A stretch of 64,000 nucleotides of DNA, from contig CAZJDV010000001.1 of NCBI GenBank assembly GCA_964544865.1, positions 1 through 64,000 on the forward strand, in the 5' to 3' direction. This document shows, in pieces, positions 33,189 through 41,709 of this stretch. A model generated the notes under the pieces. The model was not told the DNA's origin, did not search any database, and saw only the letters and a program-made list of their open reading frames with translations. The stretch's first letter is position 1, and the number at the start of each line of letters is the position of its first letter. The position numbers and the translations under genes were made by a program. This DNA is from CAZJDV01 sp964544865 (GTDB taxonomy: Bacteria; Chloroflexota; Dehalococcoidia; Lucifugimonadales; CAJWER01).

Positions 33189-35236
33189 TTACGCTCCAAT
33201 ATGAGATTGCTGTAGGGGTCCACCGAGGCCACCTGCCCGGGCCAGATCACCGTCGTGGAATCAAGCTGTTCGACGATGGCGGGTCCCTCGACCGTGTCGC
33301 CCGGCCGCAGTTTCTGGCGGTCGTAAATGTCGCTCGGCACCGCCTCGTTGTGGAAGTAGATTTCCCGCTTTCCGGTCGTCGCGGCGGCGGGATCCCTGGA
33401 GCCGGCCAGCGGCGCGGCGTCGAATTGGGGCTGCGGGAGTTTCGCCACGGAGGTGACCCGCAGGTTTACGACCTCCAGCATGCTGTCCTTCTGATCGTAT
33501 CCGTACAGCCGCCGGTGCGCGTCGTGGAACCGCTCGTAGATACCTGCGAGTTCCTCCGCGTCCAACTCCCCTGATGCCACCGGCACCTCCAACTCGAACC
33601 CCTGTCCGAGGTACCGGACGTCGGCCATTCGGACCAGCACGACGCTGCCGGGCTCCAGACCCTCGCGGCGCATCTGCTCCAGGGCCTCAGCCTCCATATC
33701 TTCGTACCGGGCGCTCAGATCGGCCGGGTCCACACTGTCCGACGAGCGCAGGACGGTCCGGACTAGGTCGTTTCTCAGGTCCGCCATCAGCAGACCCAGG
33801 GCCGACGTCACCCCCGGCGCGATGGGCACTAGGACTCTGGGAATGTCGAGCTCCGCCGCGAGCTCCGCGGCGTGCACCGGCCCCGCTCCCCCGAACGTCA
33901 CCAGGCAAAACTCCCGCGGGTCGTAGCCCTTGGCCACCGAAACGATCCTGATACCTTTGATCATGCCCGCGTTTACGACCCTCACTATTCCCTCGGCCGC
34001 CTCCTCGACGCTCAGGTCTAGTGACCGAGCCAGGCGGTCCAGGATGGCCCCGCGGGCCTTGTCCACGTCCAGTCCGAGCCGTCCGCCGAGAAAGCTCGCC
34101 GGGTTCAGCCGGCCCAGGACCAGGTTGGCGTCTGTCACGGTGGGCTCGACCCCGCCCCGGCCGTAGCAGGCCGGCCCCGGCTCCGCTCCGGCGCTGCGCG
34201 GGCCAACCCGCATGGCTCCTCCCGGATCGATCCACGCGATGCTGCCCCCGCCCGCCCCCAGGGTATGGATATCCACCATCGGCACCTTGACGGGAAGACG
34301 TTCGATCTCGCTGTCTTGGCTGCGGCGTACCTCTCCCTGGTAGCAGAGGCTGATGTCGAAGCTCGTGCCGCCCATGTCCACCGATATGCTGTTCGGCTGG
34401 CCCGCCTGGTTCGCGATGGCGACACTCCCGATGACGCCCGCGGCAGGACCAGATAGGATCGTGTGCACCGGCCTCTCCAGGGCGGCGTACACCCCCATCG
34501 TCCCTCCGTTGGACTGCATGACGTGCACCGTCGAGTCGATGCCGATCTCTCCAATGCCTTCCTGCAGCCGTCGGATATACCGGGACATGACTGGCGCCAC
34601 ATAGGCGTTGATCGCCGTCGTGCTCATGCGCTCGTACTCTTTGAACTCCGGCACGACATCATAGGAGAGCGAGATCGTCACGTCCGGCAGGGCCTTTCTG
34701 AGCGCCCTGCCGATCGCCTGCTCATGGACGGGGTGCGCGTATGAGTGCATCAGGCAAACCGCCACGGCCTGCACGTCAGCGGCGCGTAGCTGCTCCGCGA
34801 GCTTCTCCACGTCCCTGTCGCGCAGCGCCAGTAAGACCTCGCCGGTGTATAGCACTCGCTCCCGAACTTCGAAGCGCAGGTGGCGGGGCACGAGCGGCGT
34901 GGGCTTTTGCCGCCGCCAATCGTAGAGGTGGGGCCTGTCTTGTCGCCCGATCTGCAGCACGTCGCGAAACCCCTCGGTGACAACCAGCGCGGTGCGGGCG
35001 CCTTTGCGCTCCAGTAGCGTGTTCGTTGCCACTGTGGTCCCGTGGATGAAGAAGCTGATGTGCTCCGGCGAGATCTCGAGCCGTTCCACCAGATTCCTGA
35101 TACCGTCGGCCACGCCCGTGGCCTGGTTCGCCGGCGTCGAGGGCGTCTTTGCAAACTCTAGTCTGTCAGTCTCAACCTCGTGCAGAACAAGGTCCGTGAA
35201 TGTCCCTCCGATGTCCACTCCAAGTCGATAGGTCAT
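33185..35236 (-). CDS. hyuA: Hydantoinase A / N-methylhydantoinase ATP-binding subunit
   Basis: This is the alpha subunit of the same complex, with an actin/hexokinase-type ATPase core. Seen: YRLGVDIGGTFTDLVLHE (phosphate 1), FFIHGTTVATNTLLERKGA, VHVMQSNGGTMGVY, ISVDMGGTSFDISLC (phosphate 2), GAGGGSIAWIDPGGAMRVGP, GPACYGRGGVEPTVTDANLVLGR and FGGAGPVHAAELA. It has 683 residues, normal. I start at ATG 35236, where the family's first strand begins; AAGAAGGAAACC is about 13 nt upstream. Substrate could be a hydantoin, 5-oxoproline or N-methylhydantoin. The racemases and dipeptidase downstream point to cyclic or D-amino-acid amides. Confidence 0.95.
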   Translation of the reverse strand: MTYRLGVDIGGTFTDLVLHEVETDRLEFAKTPSTPANQATGVADGIRNLVERLEISPEHISFFIHGTTVATNTLLERKGARTALVVTEGFRDVLQIGRQDRPHLYDWRRQKPTPLVPRHLRFEVRERVLYTGEVLLALRDRDVEKLAEQLRAADVQAVAVCLMHSYAHPVHEQAIGRALRKALPDVTISLSYDVVPEFKEYERMSTTAINAYVAPVMSRYIRRLQEGIGEIGIDSTVHVMQSNGGTMGVYAALERPVHTILSGPAAGVIGSVAIANQAGQPNSISVDMGGTSFDISLCYQGEVRRSQDSEIERLPVKVPMVDIHTLGAGGGSIAWIDPGGAMRVGPRSAGAEPGPACYGRGGVEPTVTDANLVLGRLNPASFLGGRLGLDVDKARGAILDRLARSLDLSVEEAAEGIVRVVNAGMIKGIRIVSVAKGYDPREFCLVTFGGAGPVHAAELAAELDIPRVLVPIAPGVTSALGLLMADLRNDLVRTVLRSSDSVDPADLSARYEDMEAEALEQMRREGLEPGSVVLVRMADVRYLGQGFELEVPVASGELDAEELAGIYERFHDAHRRLYGYDQKDSMLEVVNLRVTSVAKLPQPQFDAAPLAGSRDPAAATTGKREIYFHNEAVPSDIYDRQKLRPGDTVEGPAIVEQLDSTTVIWPGQVASVDPYSNLILERK

Positions 35237-35447
35237 GCTGCTGTTGGTTTCCTTCTTGTGGCGACTTCGATTCTGCCGGGTTTCCGGCGCTCCAGAGCTA
35301 TGCGGCGGCGACCGAATGCCTGACGCTTGGGACGGCGCGAGTGTACCATTGCCCCAACAGGCCGTCAACGTCATCCAGCAGTGGACCTTCTCGGCCGCAA
35401 ATCAGCGATCTCCCCACGATCGGCACCCATGGCCGTCCATCGTCCGG

Positions 35448-35475
35448 TTGACACCGCGCCTGGAGCAAGTATGAT
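35448..35475 (+). promoter_or_regulatory. Strong promoter of the Gfo/Idh/MocA-EamA operon
   Basis: A perfect TTGACA (35448-35453), a 16-nt spacer and TATGAT (35470-35475) lie 24 nt before ATG 35499. It is the only clear promoter for the tightly packed plus-strand genes to 38.8 kb. Confidence 0.7.
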
Positions 35476-35498
35476 GCCTGTTAATGGGAGGCGGCACT

Positions 35499-36647
35499 AT
35501 GGAAAAAAGCTTGCGCGCAGGCATTATTGGGCACACGGGCCGTGGAGACTACGGGCACCATCTCGACGTCTCATACCAGTGGGTCCCGGAGGTCAAGGTG
35601 GTCGCCGTGGCAGACCCGGACCCGGAAGGGCTCGAGGCCACGGGCGTCAAGACCGAAGCCGGGCGACTTTACGCGGACTACCGCGAGATGCTGGAGGCCG
35701 AGGACCTGGACCTGGTGAACGTGTGCCCCCGGCGCCCTGTGCTGCACTCTGAGATGGTCATTGCAGCCGCGGCGTCAGGAGCCAGAGGCATTCTGCTCGA
35801 GAAGCCGTTCGCGCGAACCCTCTCGGAGGCCGACGCCATGCTCGACGCCTGCCACCGCAACGGCGTCAGGATGGCCGTGGCCCACCGCAGGGCCAACGCG
35901 TACGAACAGCACGGCAAGAAGCTAGTGGAAGAGGGCGCCATCGGCGGAATACAGTCCATACGCTCCCACGGCAAGGCCGATCGCCGGTCAGGGGCCCTGG
36001 ACCTGATGGTGCTGGGCACCCACATGATGGACAGCATGCGCCACTTCGCCGGCTCGGACGTGGCGTGGGCCAACGGGCAGGTCACCCAGGACGGCCGCGA
36101 GGTCACCGTTCATGACATACGAGAGGGCGACGAGGAGATCGGCCTGATCGCGGGCAACGCCGTGACGGCCTACTATGCATTCGAGAACGGGATTTCCGCC
36201 TACTTCGAATCGTACCCCAGCGACCCTGCGGTGGACCGCAGCAAGCGTTGGTTCGGGTTCGAGGTCTATGGCGAGACGGGGATCATCTCACTGCGCGACT
36301 CCCCCTCCGGCGAGATGTACATCTACCCCCACGGCCGCTGGATCCCCGGCGAAGACGATGGCAAGTGGGAGAGGATCGTCATCGAAGACTGGGAGAAGGC
36401 GCCCGATGGACATGTCCGTTCATACGAAGAACGAATGCACCTGAGCAACCGGATAGTGGCGGGCGAGCTGGTCCGGGCGGTGCGCGAAGACAGGGACGTG
36501 GCCGAGGTCTCAAGCGGCGAGGACGCCCGCGCCGCGCTGGAGATGATAATGGCCGTCCACGAATCGCAGCGGCTCGGGGCGAGGGTGAGCTTCCCGCTCA
36601 AGAACAGGGAGAACCCCTACCGAACGTGGCTGGACGCCAAGGAGTGA
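35499..36647 (+). CDS. Gfo/Idh/MocA family oxidoreductase, first of pair
   Basis: A 382-residue NAD(P)-dependent dehydrogenase of the glucose-fructose oxidoreductase/inositol dehydrogenase family. It has RAGIIGHTGRGDYGHH (a divergent dinucleotide loop), VVAVADPDPEG, LVNVCPRRPVLHSEM, the catalytic ILLEKPFARTLSEADAM (EKP with Lys), and GALDLMVLGTHMMDSMRHF carrying the downstream His. Sugar or cyclitol substrates are usual. The start ATG 35499 is preferred over 35484 because GGGAGG lies 7 nt before it. It is followed after 5 nt by a second family member. Confidence 0.9.
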   Translation: MEKSLRAGIIGHTGRGDYGHHLDVSYQWVPEVKVVAVADPDPEGLEATGVKTEAGRLYADYREMLEAEDLDLVNVCPRRPVLHSEMVIAAAASGARGILLEKPFARTLSEADAMLDACHRNGVRMAVAHRRANAYEQHGKKLVEEGAIGGIQSIRSHGKADRRSGALDLMVLGTHMMDSMRHFAGSDVAWANGQVTQDGREVTVHDIREGDEEIGLIAGNAVTAYYAFENGISAYFESYPSDPAVDRSKRWFGFEVYGETGIISLRDSPSGEMYIYPHGRWIPGEDDGKWERIVIEDWEKAPDGHVRSYEERMHLSNRIVAGELVRAVREDRDVAEVSSGEDARAALEMIMAVHESQRLGARVSFPLKNRENPYRTWLDAKE

Positions 36648-36652
36648 GCACA

Positions 36653-37906
36653 ATGGCTAGCAGTCCCATCAATATCGGCATCGTGGGATGTGGCGGCATA
36701 TCGAGGCTGTACACGAGCATATACGCCGGACTGGCCGACATCGCGAACGTAGTGGCGATGGCCGATTTGGACGAGGGCCTGGCCGGGGCGCGGCGGCGGG
36801 CGATGGCCCAGTCGTACACCGTCGAGGCCGCCCGGTCCCGCTCACTGGCGCTTGACGCCCGCGACGAGAAGACCCGATCCCGGCACGCGGCCCTCGCCGA
36901 TGCCGCCGAGGCCTCCGCCGTCGACGTACGGACGTACCGCGGCTACCAGGAACTGCTCGCAGACGGCGAGGTGGAGGCCATCGTCCTGCTGACGCCGCCC
37001 GCCGTCAGGGGCGAACCGACCATAGCCGCCGCGGAGTCGGGCCGGCACGTCTTCACCCAGGGACCGATGGCCCGCAGCGTCGAGGAGGCCGACGGCATGG
37101 TCGAGGCGGTCACCAGGGCCGGTATAAAATTCCACTCGCAGTGCGGCTCGCGCTACGCACGCGGCATGGCTCTGGCGAAGCTGTCGGTCGAGAGCGGCAA
37201 GCTGGGCAAGATCGGCAGTGCGCGCGTCGAGCTGAACTGGTACCGCGGGCAAGCCTACTACCGCGGCTGGCACGGCACGTGGCAGGGCGAGGGCGGCGGC
37301 GCGGCGTTTCACCACGGACGGTACATCATCGACCCCTTCCTGTGGGTCATCGGCTCCCTCGTCACAGAGGTGTTCGCATACTCGGGACCGGCCCTCCGCG
37401 ACATCGAGCACGAGAGCCTATCGCAGGCGGTCGTCCGGTTCGAGAATGGCGCGACGGGCACGATTCACGCCTCGCTGCTCAACCACGCCCAGGACCTGAC
37501 CCCCGATGGACGAATCGAGGTCCTGGGCCAGGATGCGGCCTTTCTCGTGGGCGAGCGGTATCATACGGCCCCGACGGAGGGGTTCGCCCGCGACAACTAC
37601 TGGGAGGCAGACACGTCGTTCGGGTCCAGCGACAACCCCGCCGCCGTGGACGCCTTGGAGGCGTTGCGGGCACAGGTAGAGGCCGTGCCGGAGCGCGCCA
37701 CGGAGGCCGACCAGAGCCGCCTCTGGTTGGAGAGTATCGCCAACGACAGCGAGCCGATGGTGCCCATCGACGTTCCGCGCCACCACGTCGAGGTCGTTCG
37801 CGCGATATACAAGTCGGCCGCGACTCATGAGCCCGTCGGCCTGCCCCTCGACCGGGACGACCCATTCTACCGCTTCGAAGGACACGTCGAAGCCGCCGCA
37901 GACTAG
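36653..37906 (+). CDS. Gfo/Idh/MocA family protein lacking the EKP lysine, second of pair
   Basis: About 417 residues. The Rossmann part INIGIVGCGGISRLYTSIYAGL and the C-domain (SARVELNWYRGQAYY, FHHGRYIIDPFLWVIGSLV) are typical. The segment where the family has E-K-P is HVFTQGPMARSVEEADGM, so the catalytic Lys is Gly and Glu is Gln. It may be a non-catalytic partner of the preceding protein or use another mechanism. A 40-residue Ala/Arg-rich insertion (RRAMAQSYTVEAARSRSL) sits in the first domain. ATG 36653 follows the upstream stop by 5 nt, with AAGGAG overlapping it, so translation is coupled. Confidence 0.88.
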   Translation: MASSPINIGIVGCGGISRLYTSIYAGLADIANVVAMADLDEGLAGARRRAMAQSYTVEAARSRSLALDARDEKTRSRHAALADAAEASAVDVRTYRGYQELLADGEVEAIVLLTPPAVRGEPTIAAAESGRHVFTQGPMARSVEEADGMVEAVTRAGIKFHSQCGSRYARGMALAKLSVESGKLGKIGSARVELNWYRGQAYYRGWHGTWQGEGGGAAFHHGRYIIDPFLWVIGSLVTEVFAYSGPALRDIEHESLSQAVVRFENGATGTIHASLLNHAQDLTPDGRIEVLGQDAAFLVGERYHTAPTEGFARDNYWEADTSFGSSDNPAAVDALEALRAQVEAVPERATEADQSRLWLESIANDSEPMVPIDVPRHHVEVVRAIYKSAATHEPVGLPLDRDDPFYRFEGHVEAAAD

Positions 37907-37910
37907 TCAA

Positions 37911-38813
37911 ATGGACTGGGTAGTCCTCTCCATCTGCAGCGCCGCCCTGTTCGCGGTCGTCAACGTCCTCGACAAGTTCATCCTCACTCGCATCTCGCCC
38001 AGTGCGCCGACGTTCATCGTGCTGCTCGGGCTGCTTCAGCTTCCCGCGGCAATATCTGTATTGCTGGTGGCACCCCCTGGGAGCCACCCGGCCGGTGTCT
38101 GGGCCACGGCCTACGCCGCGGGATTCCTCTGGGGCGCGGCCATCGTCGTGATGTTCTGGGTCATGAGCAAACAGGAGGTGTCGCGGGTTATGCCCGTCAT
38201 CGCCACCTCCCCGGTCTTCGTGGCCCTGCTGTCGGTGGCGTTCCTCTCCGAAGAGCTAACGGCCCTGCACTGGGCCGCCATCGGCATCACGGTTGCGGGG
38301 GCCGTGCTAATTTCGCTTCGTCTCGAAAACGATTCGGGAGGCGGCGCGCTCGGGCAGCCGTTCCTGCTGCTTTTGCTGGCCAGCGGCCTCACCGCGGCGG
38401 GGCAGTTTCTGAGCAAGGTCGCCCTGGACGACATGACCCTATGGGAGCTGTACCCGCTGCGGGCGTTGGGGCTGGCCTCCGCCTGCGTGCTCATTCCGAT
38501 TAGACCTTCGGTCTTCCGGGAGGCCCGGCAGATCATGTCGGACCGTCTGGGACGCCGCTTGATGGTCGTGACCGAGGGTGTGCTGGCGCCGCTCGCCGCC
38601 CTCCTAACGCTCTGGGCCATCCTCCTCGGCCCGGTGTCGCTGGCCGTGACGGTGATGTCCACTCGCTCGATGTTCATATTCGTTTTCAGCGCGATCGTTA
38701 GCACACCGCTCTTTCCTATTTTGCACGAACCTCTCGACAGGGGGACGCTGGCGACGAAATTCATCTTCATAGCGATGATCCTGTCTGGAGTAGGCGCCAT
38801 CTCCCTGCTATGA
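37911..38813 (+). CDS. EamA/DMT-superfamily transporter
   Basis: A 300-residue membrane protein with ten predicted helices in two EamA halves. It starts WVVLSICSAALFAVVNVLDKFIL; the first half ends SEELTALHWAAIGITVAGAVLI and the second starts PFLLLLLASGLTAAGQFLSKVALD and ends TLATKFIFIAMILSGVGAISLL. Drug/metabolite transporters of this type export amino acids, sugars or other small solutes. It starts 4 nt after the Gfo/Idh/MocA stop, so the three genes form one operon and the transporter may handle the same metabolite (inference). Confidence 0.88.
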   Translation: MDWVVLSICSAALFAVVNVLDKFILTRISPSAPTFIVLLGLLQLPAAISVLLVAPPGSHPAGVWATAYAAGFLWGAAIVVMFWVMSKQEVSRVMPVIATSPVFVALLSVAFLSEELTALHWAAIGITVAGAVLISLRLENDSGGGALGQPFLLLLLASGLTAAGQFLSKVALDDMTLWELYPLRALGLASACVLIPIRPSVFREARQIMSDRLGRRLMVVTEGVLAPLAALLTLWAILLGPVSLAVTVMSTRSMFIFVFSAIVSTPLFPILHEPLDRGTLATKFIFIAMILSGVGAISLL

Positions 38814-38851
38814 CCGCCGCCGCCTTTGTTTCCAAGACGGAGCCGCGAGGT

Positions 38852-38857
38852 TATAAT
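38852..38857 (+). promoter_or_regulatory. Perfect TATAAT just before tex (possible leaderless start)
   Basis: TATAAT at 38852-38857 ends 7 nt before the tex ATG (38865). A transcript from it would start at or next to the ATG. No clear -35 is seen and GAGG is 14 nt from the ATG, too far for a normal ribosome site. Confidence 0.4.
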
Positions 38858-38864
38858 CGATGTC

Positions 38865-41033
38865 ATGAGCTCCAGCACCGCGACGCCTCACTCCGCCCAC
38901 CACTCGACGAAGATCGCCGAAGAGCTAAAGCTAGCCATCTGGCAGGTCGAGGCCACCGTCGCCCTGATGGACGACGGCGCCACGTTGCCGTTCGTCGCCA
39001 GATACAGAAAAGAGGCCATCGGCAGCCTGGACGAGGTCCAGATCCGAACGGTCCGTGACAGGACCGCCCAGCTCAGGGATTTGGATAAGAGACGCGACGC
39101 TATCCTCAAGTCGCTCCACGAACGCGAGTTATTGACCGACGAACTGAGACACGACGTGCTCGCGGCGGCCACGCTGACGGCCCTAGAGGACATCTACCTT
39201 CCATACAGGCCCAAACGCCGGACGCGGGCCACAATCGCCAAGGAGAAGGGCCTGGGGCCGCTGGCGGAGGGTATCTACTCCCAGGGCGACGCCGACCCGG
39301 CCGCCCAGGCTGCGGCCTTCGTCGACTCGGAACTAGGGGTGGCCTCAGCCGAAGAAGCCCTGGCGGGGGCCCGGGACATCATCGCGGAGCAGGTAAGCGA
39401 AGACCCGGACATCCGCGCGGGAACGCGCAGGGTATTCATCGCGTACGGCGCATTCAGCTGCAGCGCCGCCCCCGGCCGGGAAACGGAAGGCACGAAGTAT
39501 CGCGACTATTTCGACTGGGAAGAGCCCGTCGGTATGGCGCCGTCGCATCGGGTGCTCGCGATGTTTCGTGGCGAGAAGGAGGGCTTCCTCAATCTCAGGC
39601 TCGTCCCGCCGGAGAACAGGGCGCTCGTGCCCCTTGAGGCGCTCGTAGTCAAGGGCGACGGGGCCGCCGCCCGCCAGGTCCGCGAGGCCGTCTGCGATGG
39701 GTACCACCGCCTACTAGCCCCATCGATGGAGACCGAGCTGAGGCAGGCGCTCAAGAAGCGGGCCGACGAAGACGCCATCGATGTGTTCGCCCTGAATCTC
39801 CGCCAACTCCTCCTGGCGCCGCCACTCGGGCAAAAGAATGTTCTGGCCATCGACCCCGGCTTTCGCACCGGCTGCAAGGTCGTCTGCCTGGACCGGCAGG
39901 GGAAGCTGACCCACACCGACACCTTTTACCTCAACCGGTCGAAGAAGCTCGCCGCCAAGGCGGGCGAGAGATTGACCGAGCTGGTCCGCCGCCACAAGAT
40001 CGAGGCAATCGCCATCGGCAACGGGACAGGGGGCCGGGAGACCGAGGAGTTCGTGCGCGGCGTCGGCCTGGGCGAGTATGCCGACATCGTGATGGTCAGC
40101 GAGAACGGCGCTTCGGTGTACTCGGTCTCGGACATCGCGCGGGAGGAGTTCCCCGACCAAGACGTGACGCTGCGCGGGGCCATCTCCATCGGCAGGCGCT
40201 TGATGGACCCGCTGGCGGAGCTGGTCAAGATCGACCCGAGGTCCATCGGCGTCGGGCAGTACCAGCACGACGTCGACGCCGCCGCGTTGCGGAACAGTTT
40301 ATCGGAGGTCGTCGTGAGCTGCGTCAACGGCGTCGGCGTGGAGGTCAATACCGCCAGCAAGCAACTCCTGGCCCACGTTTCTGGGCTGGGGCCCCAGCTC
40401 GCCCAGAACATCGTAGAACACGGCATCAAGAACGGCCCGTTCAGGTCCAGAAAGGACCTCAAGAAGGTTGCGCGGCTTGGGGCAAAGGCATATGAGCAGG
40501 CGGCAGGTTTCCTTCGCATAACCGGAGGCGGCAACCCCCTCGACCGCAGCGCCGTGCATCCGGAGAGCTACGGGGTGGTGGATTCCATGGCCCGAGACCT
40601 GGGTTGCTCCGTCGGCGAGCTGATGACGGACGCTGGCTTGCGGCGACGTCTCGATCCTAAGCGCTACGTCACGAAAGACGCCGGAGAGCCGACAATCCGC
40701 CACATCATGGAAGAGCTGGCCCGGCCCGGCCGCGACCCCCGGGAGCATTTCGAGGCGTTCCAATTCGCGGAGGGCGTAAACAGAATCGACGACTTGAAGC
40801 CTGGCATGAGCCTGCCGGGAATCGTGACCAACATCACCTCATTCGGCGCGTTCGTGGATGTCGGGGTTCACCAGGACGGTCTGGTGCACGTCAGCCAGCT
40901 CGCGGACCGATTCGTTAACAGCCCCGACGACGTGGTGAAGGTGCAGCAGAACGTCTCTGTCACGGTGCTGGAGGTGGACCTAGACCGGGGGCGTATCTCT
41001 CTTTCCATGAGAAAAGACCCGACGCAGGCCTAG
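38865..41033 (+). CDS. tex: Tex-family S1 RNA-binding transcription accessory protein
   Basis: A 722-residue Tex protein, a cytoplasmic nucleic-acid-binding protein related to Spt6 and involved in transcription. In order: N-terminal helical part (KLAIWQVEATVALMDDGATLPFVARYRKEAIGSLDE), the YqgF/RNase-H-like domain (LAIDPGFRTGCKVVCLD), HhH domains (CVNGVGVEVNTASKQLLAHVSGL, FRSRKDLKKVARLGAKAYEQAAGFLRI) and a C-terminal S1 domain (GMSLPGIVTNITSFGAFVDVGVHQDGLVHVSQLADRF). All are in their usual places and the length is normal. A decayed arsC follows directly in the same frame. Confidence 0.97.
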   Translation: MSSSTATPHSAHHSTKIAEELKLAIWQVEATVALMDDGATLPFVARYRKEAIGSLDEVQIRTVRDRTAQLRDLDKRRDAILKSLHERELLTDELRHDVLAAATLTALEDIYLPYRPKRRTRATIAKEKGLGPLAEGIYSQGDADPAAQAAAFVDSELGVASAEEALAGARDIIAEQVSEDPDIRAGTRRVFIAYGAFSCSAAPGRETEGTKYRDYFDWEEPVGMAPSHRVLAMFRGEKEGFLNLRLVPPENRALVPLEALVVKGDGAAARQVREAVCDGYHRLLAPSMETELRQALKKRADEDAIDVFALNLRQLLLAPPLGQKNVLAIDPGFRTGCKVVCLDRQGKLTHTDTFYLNRSKKLAAKAGERLTELVRRHKIEAIAIGNGTGGRETEEFVRGVGLGEYADIVMVSENGASVYSVSDIAREEFPDQDVTLRGAISIGRRLMDPLAELVKIDPRSIGVGQYQHDVDAAALRNSLSEVVVSCVNGVGVEVNTASKQLLAHVSGLGPQLAQNIVEHGIKNGPFRSRKDLKKVARLGAKAYEQAAGFLRITGGGNPLDRSAVHPESYGVVDSMARDLGCSVGELMTDAGLRRRLDPKRYVTKDAGEPTIRHIMEELARPGRDPREHFEAFQFAEGVNRIDDLKPGMSLPGIVTNITSFGAFVDVGVHQDGLVHVSQLADRFVNSPDDVVKVQQNVSVTVLEVDLDRGRISLSMRKDPTQA

Positions 41034-41422
41034 GGCAAACGCATACTGTTCGTCTGCGTCCACAACTCCGCCAGAAGCCAGTTACCGAGGCGTTCACAAG
41101 ATGGCTATCCGGTGGCGCCGTCGAGGCCGAGTCAGCGGGGACGATGCCCTCGGCCGGCGTGAACCCAGTGGTGGTCGAGGTAATGCGCGAGAGGGGCATC
41201 GACGTTTCCGGCAACACGCCCCAGCTCCTTACCCAGGAGATGGTGGACCGGACCGGCCGCGTCATAACGATGGGCTGTTCTCTGCACGATGCCTGCCCCG
41301 CGGCGACGGTCTCCACTACGGACTGGGGCCTCGCCGACCCCGCCGGCAGGCCCATCGCGGAGGTCAGAGAGATCAGAGACCTGGTCGAGACAAAGGTCCG
41401 CGAGGAGCTCGCGGACCTCTGA
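41034..41422 (+). pseudogene. ArsC-like low-molecular-weight phosphatase/arsenate reductase, decayed
   Basis: Immediately after tex's TAG the frame reads GKRILFVCVHNSARSQ, with the CX5R loop (CVHNSAR) of arsenate reductase and LMW phosphotyrosine phosphatases. The protein then continues in another frame: TEAFTRWLSGGAVEAESAGTMPSAGVNPVVVEVMRERGIDVS, MGCSLHDACPAATV, WGLADPAGRPIAEVREIRDLVETKV. A single missing base near 41082 explains the shift. No start codon is present; TAGGGCAAACGC could derive from TAATGGGC by loss of two bases. Family members reduce arsenate with thioredoxin. Only the fragment from 41144 is continuously open. Confidence 0.8.
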
Positions 41423-41709
41423 CATCTCTCTGCCGTGTGACCGTCCCGGTCAACCCTGCTGTCTCGTCTTATGTCGACGAATCCGTATGCAGCCTTGCCT
41501 CATACTTGCGATATGAGTGCGGGACCGGCCCGGGTCGCTTCGTTTCCAATGGCTCGTTTTGCCAGGCCCTGGTTATTTGTCTGATATGATTTCGTCAAGA
41601 TACATCCACCGGCTATGGCTGATCGGATCCCACGTGACGCATGAGGCCGTTGACATCCGGTAGGCCGCGCCACTAAACTCGCTCTAGCCGTTGACTTAGT
41701 GAGCAGCCC

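Noticed and set aside
41557..41590. Promoter TTGCCA...TATGAT before the first FtsX-like gene
   Set aside because: The spacer is 20 nt, too long for a convincing sigma-70 promoter.
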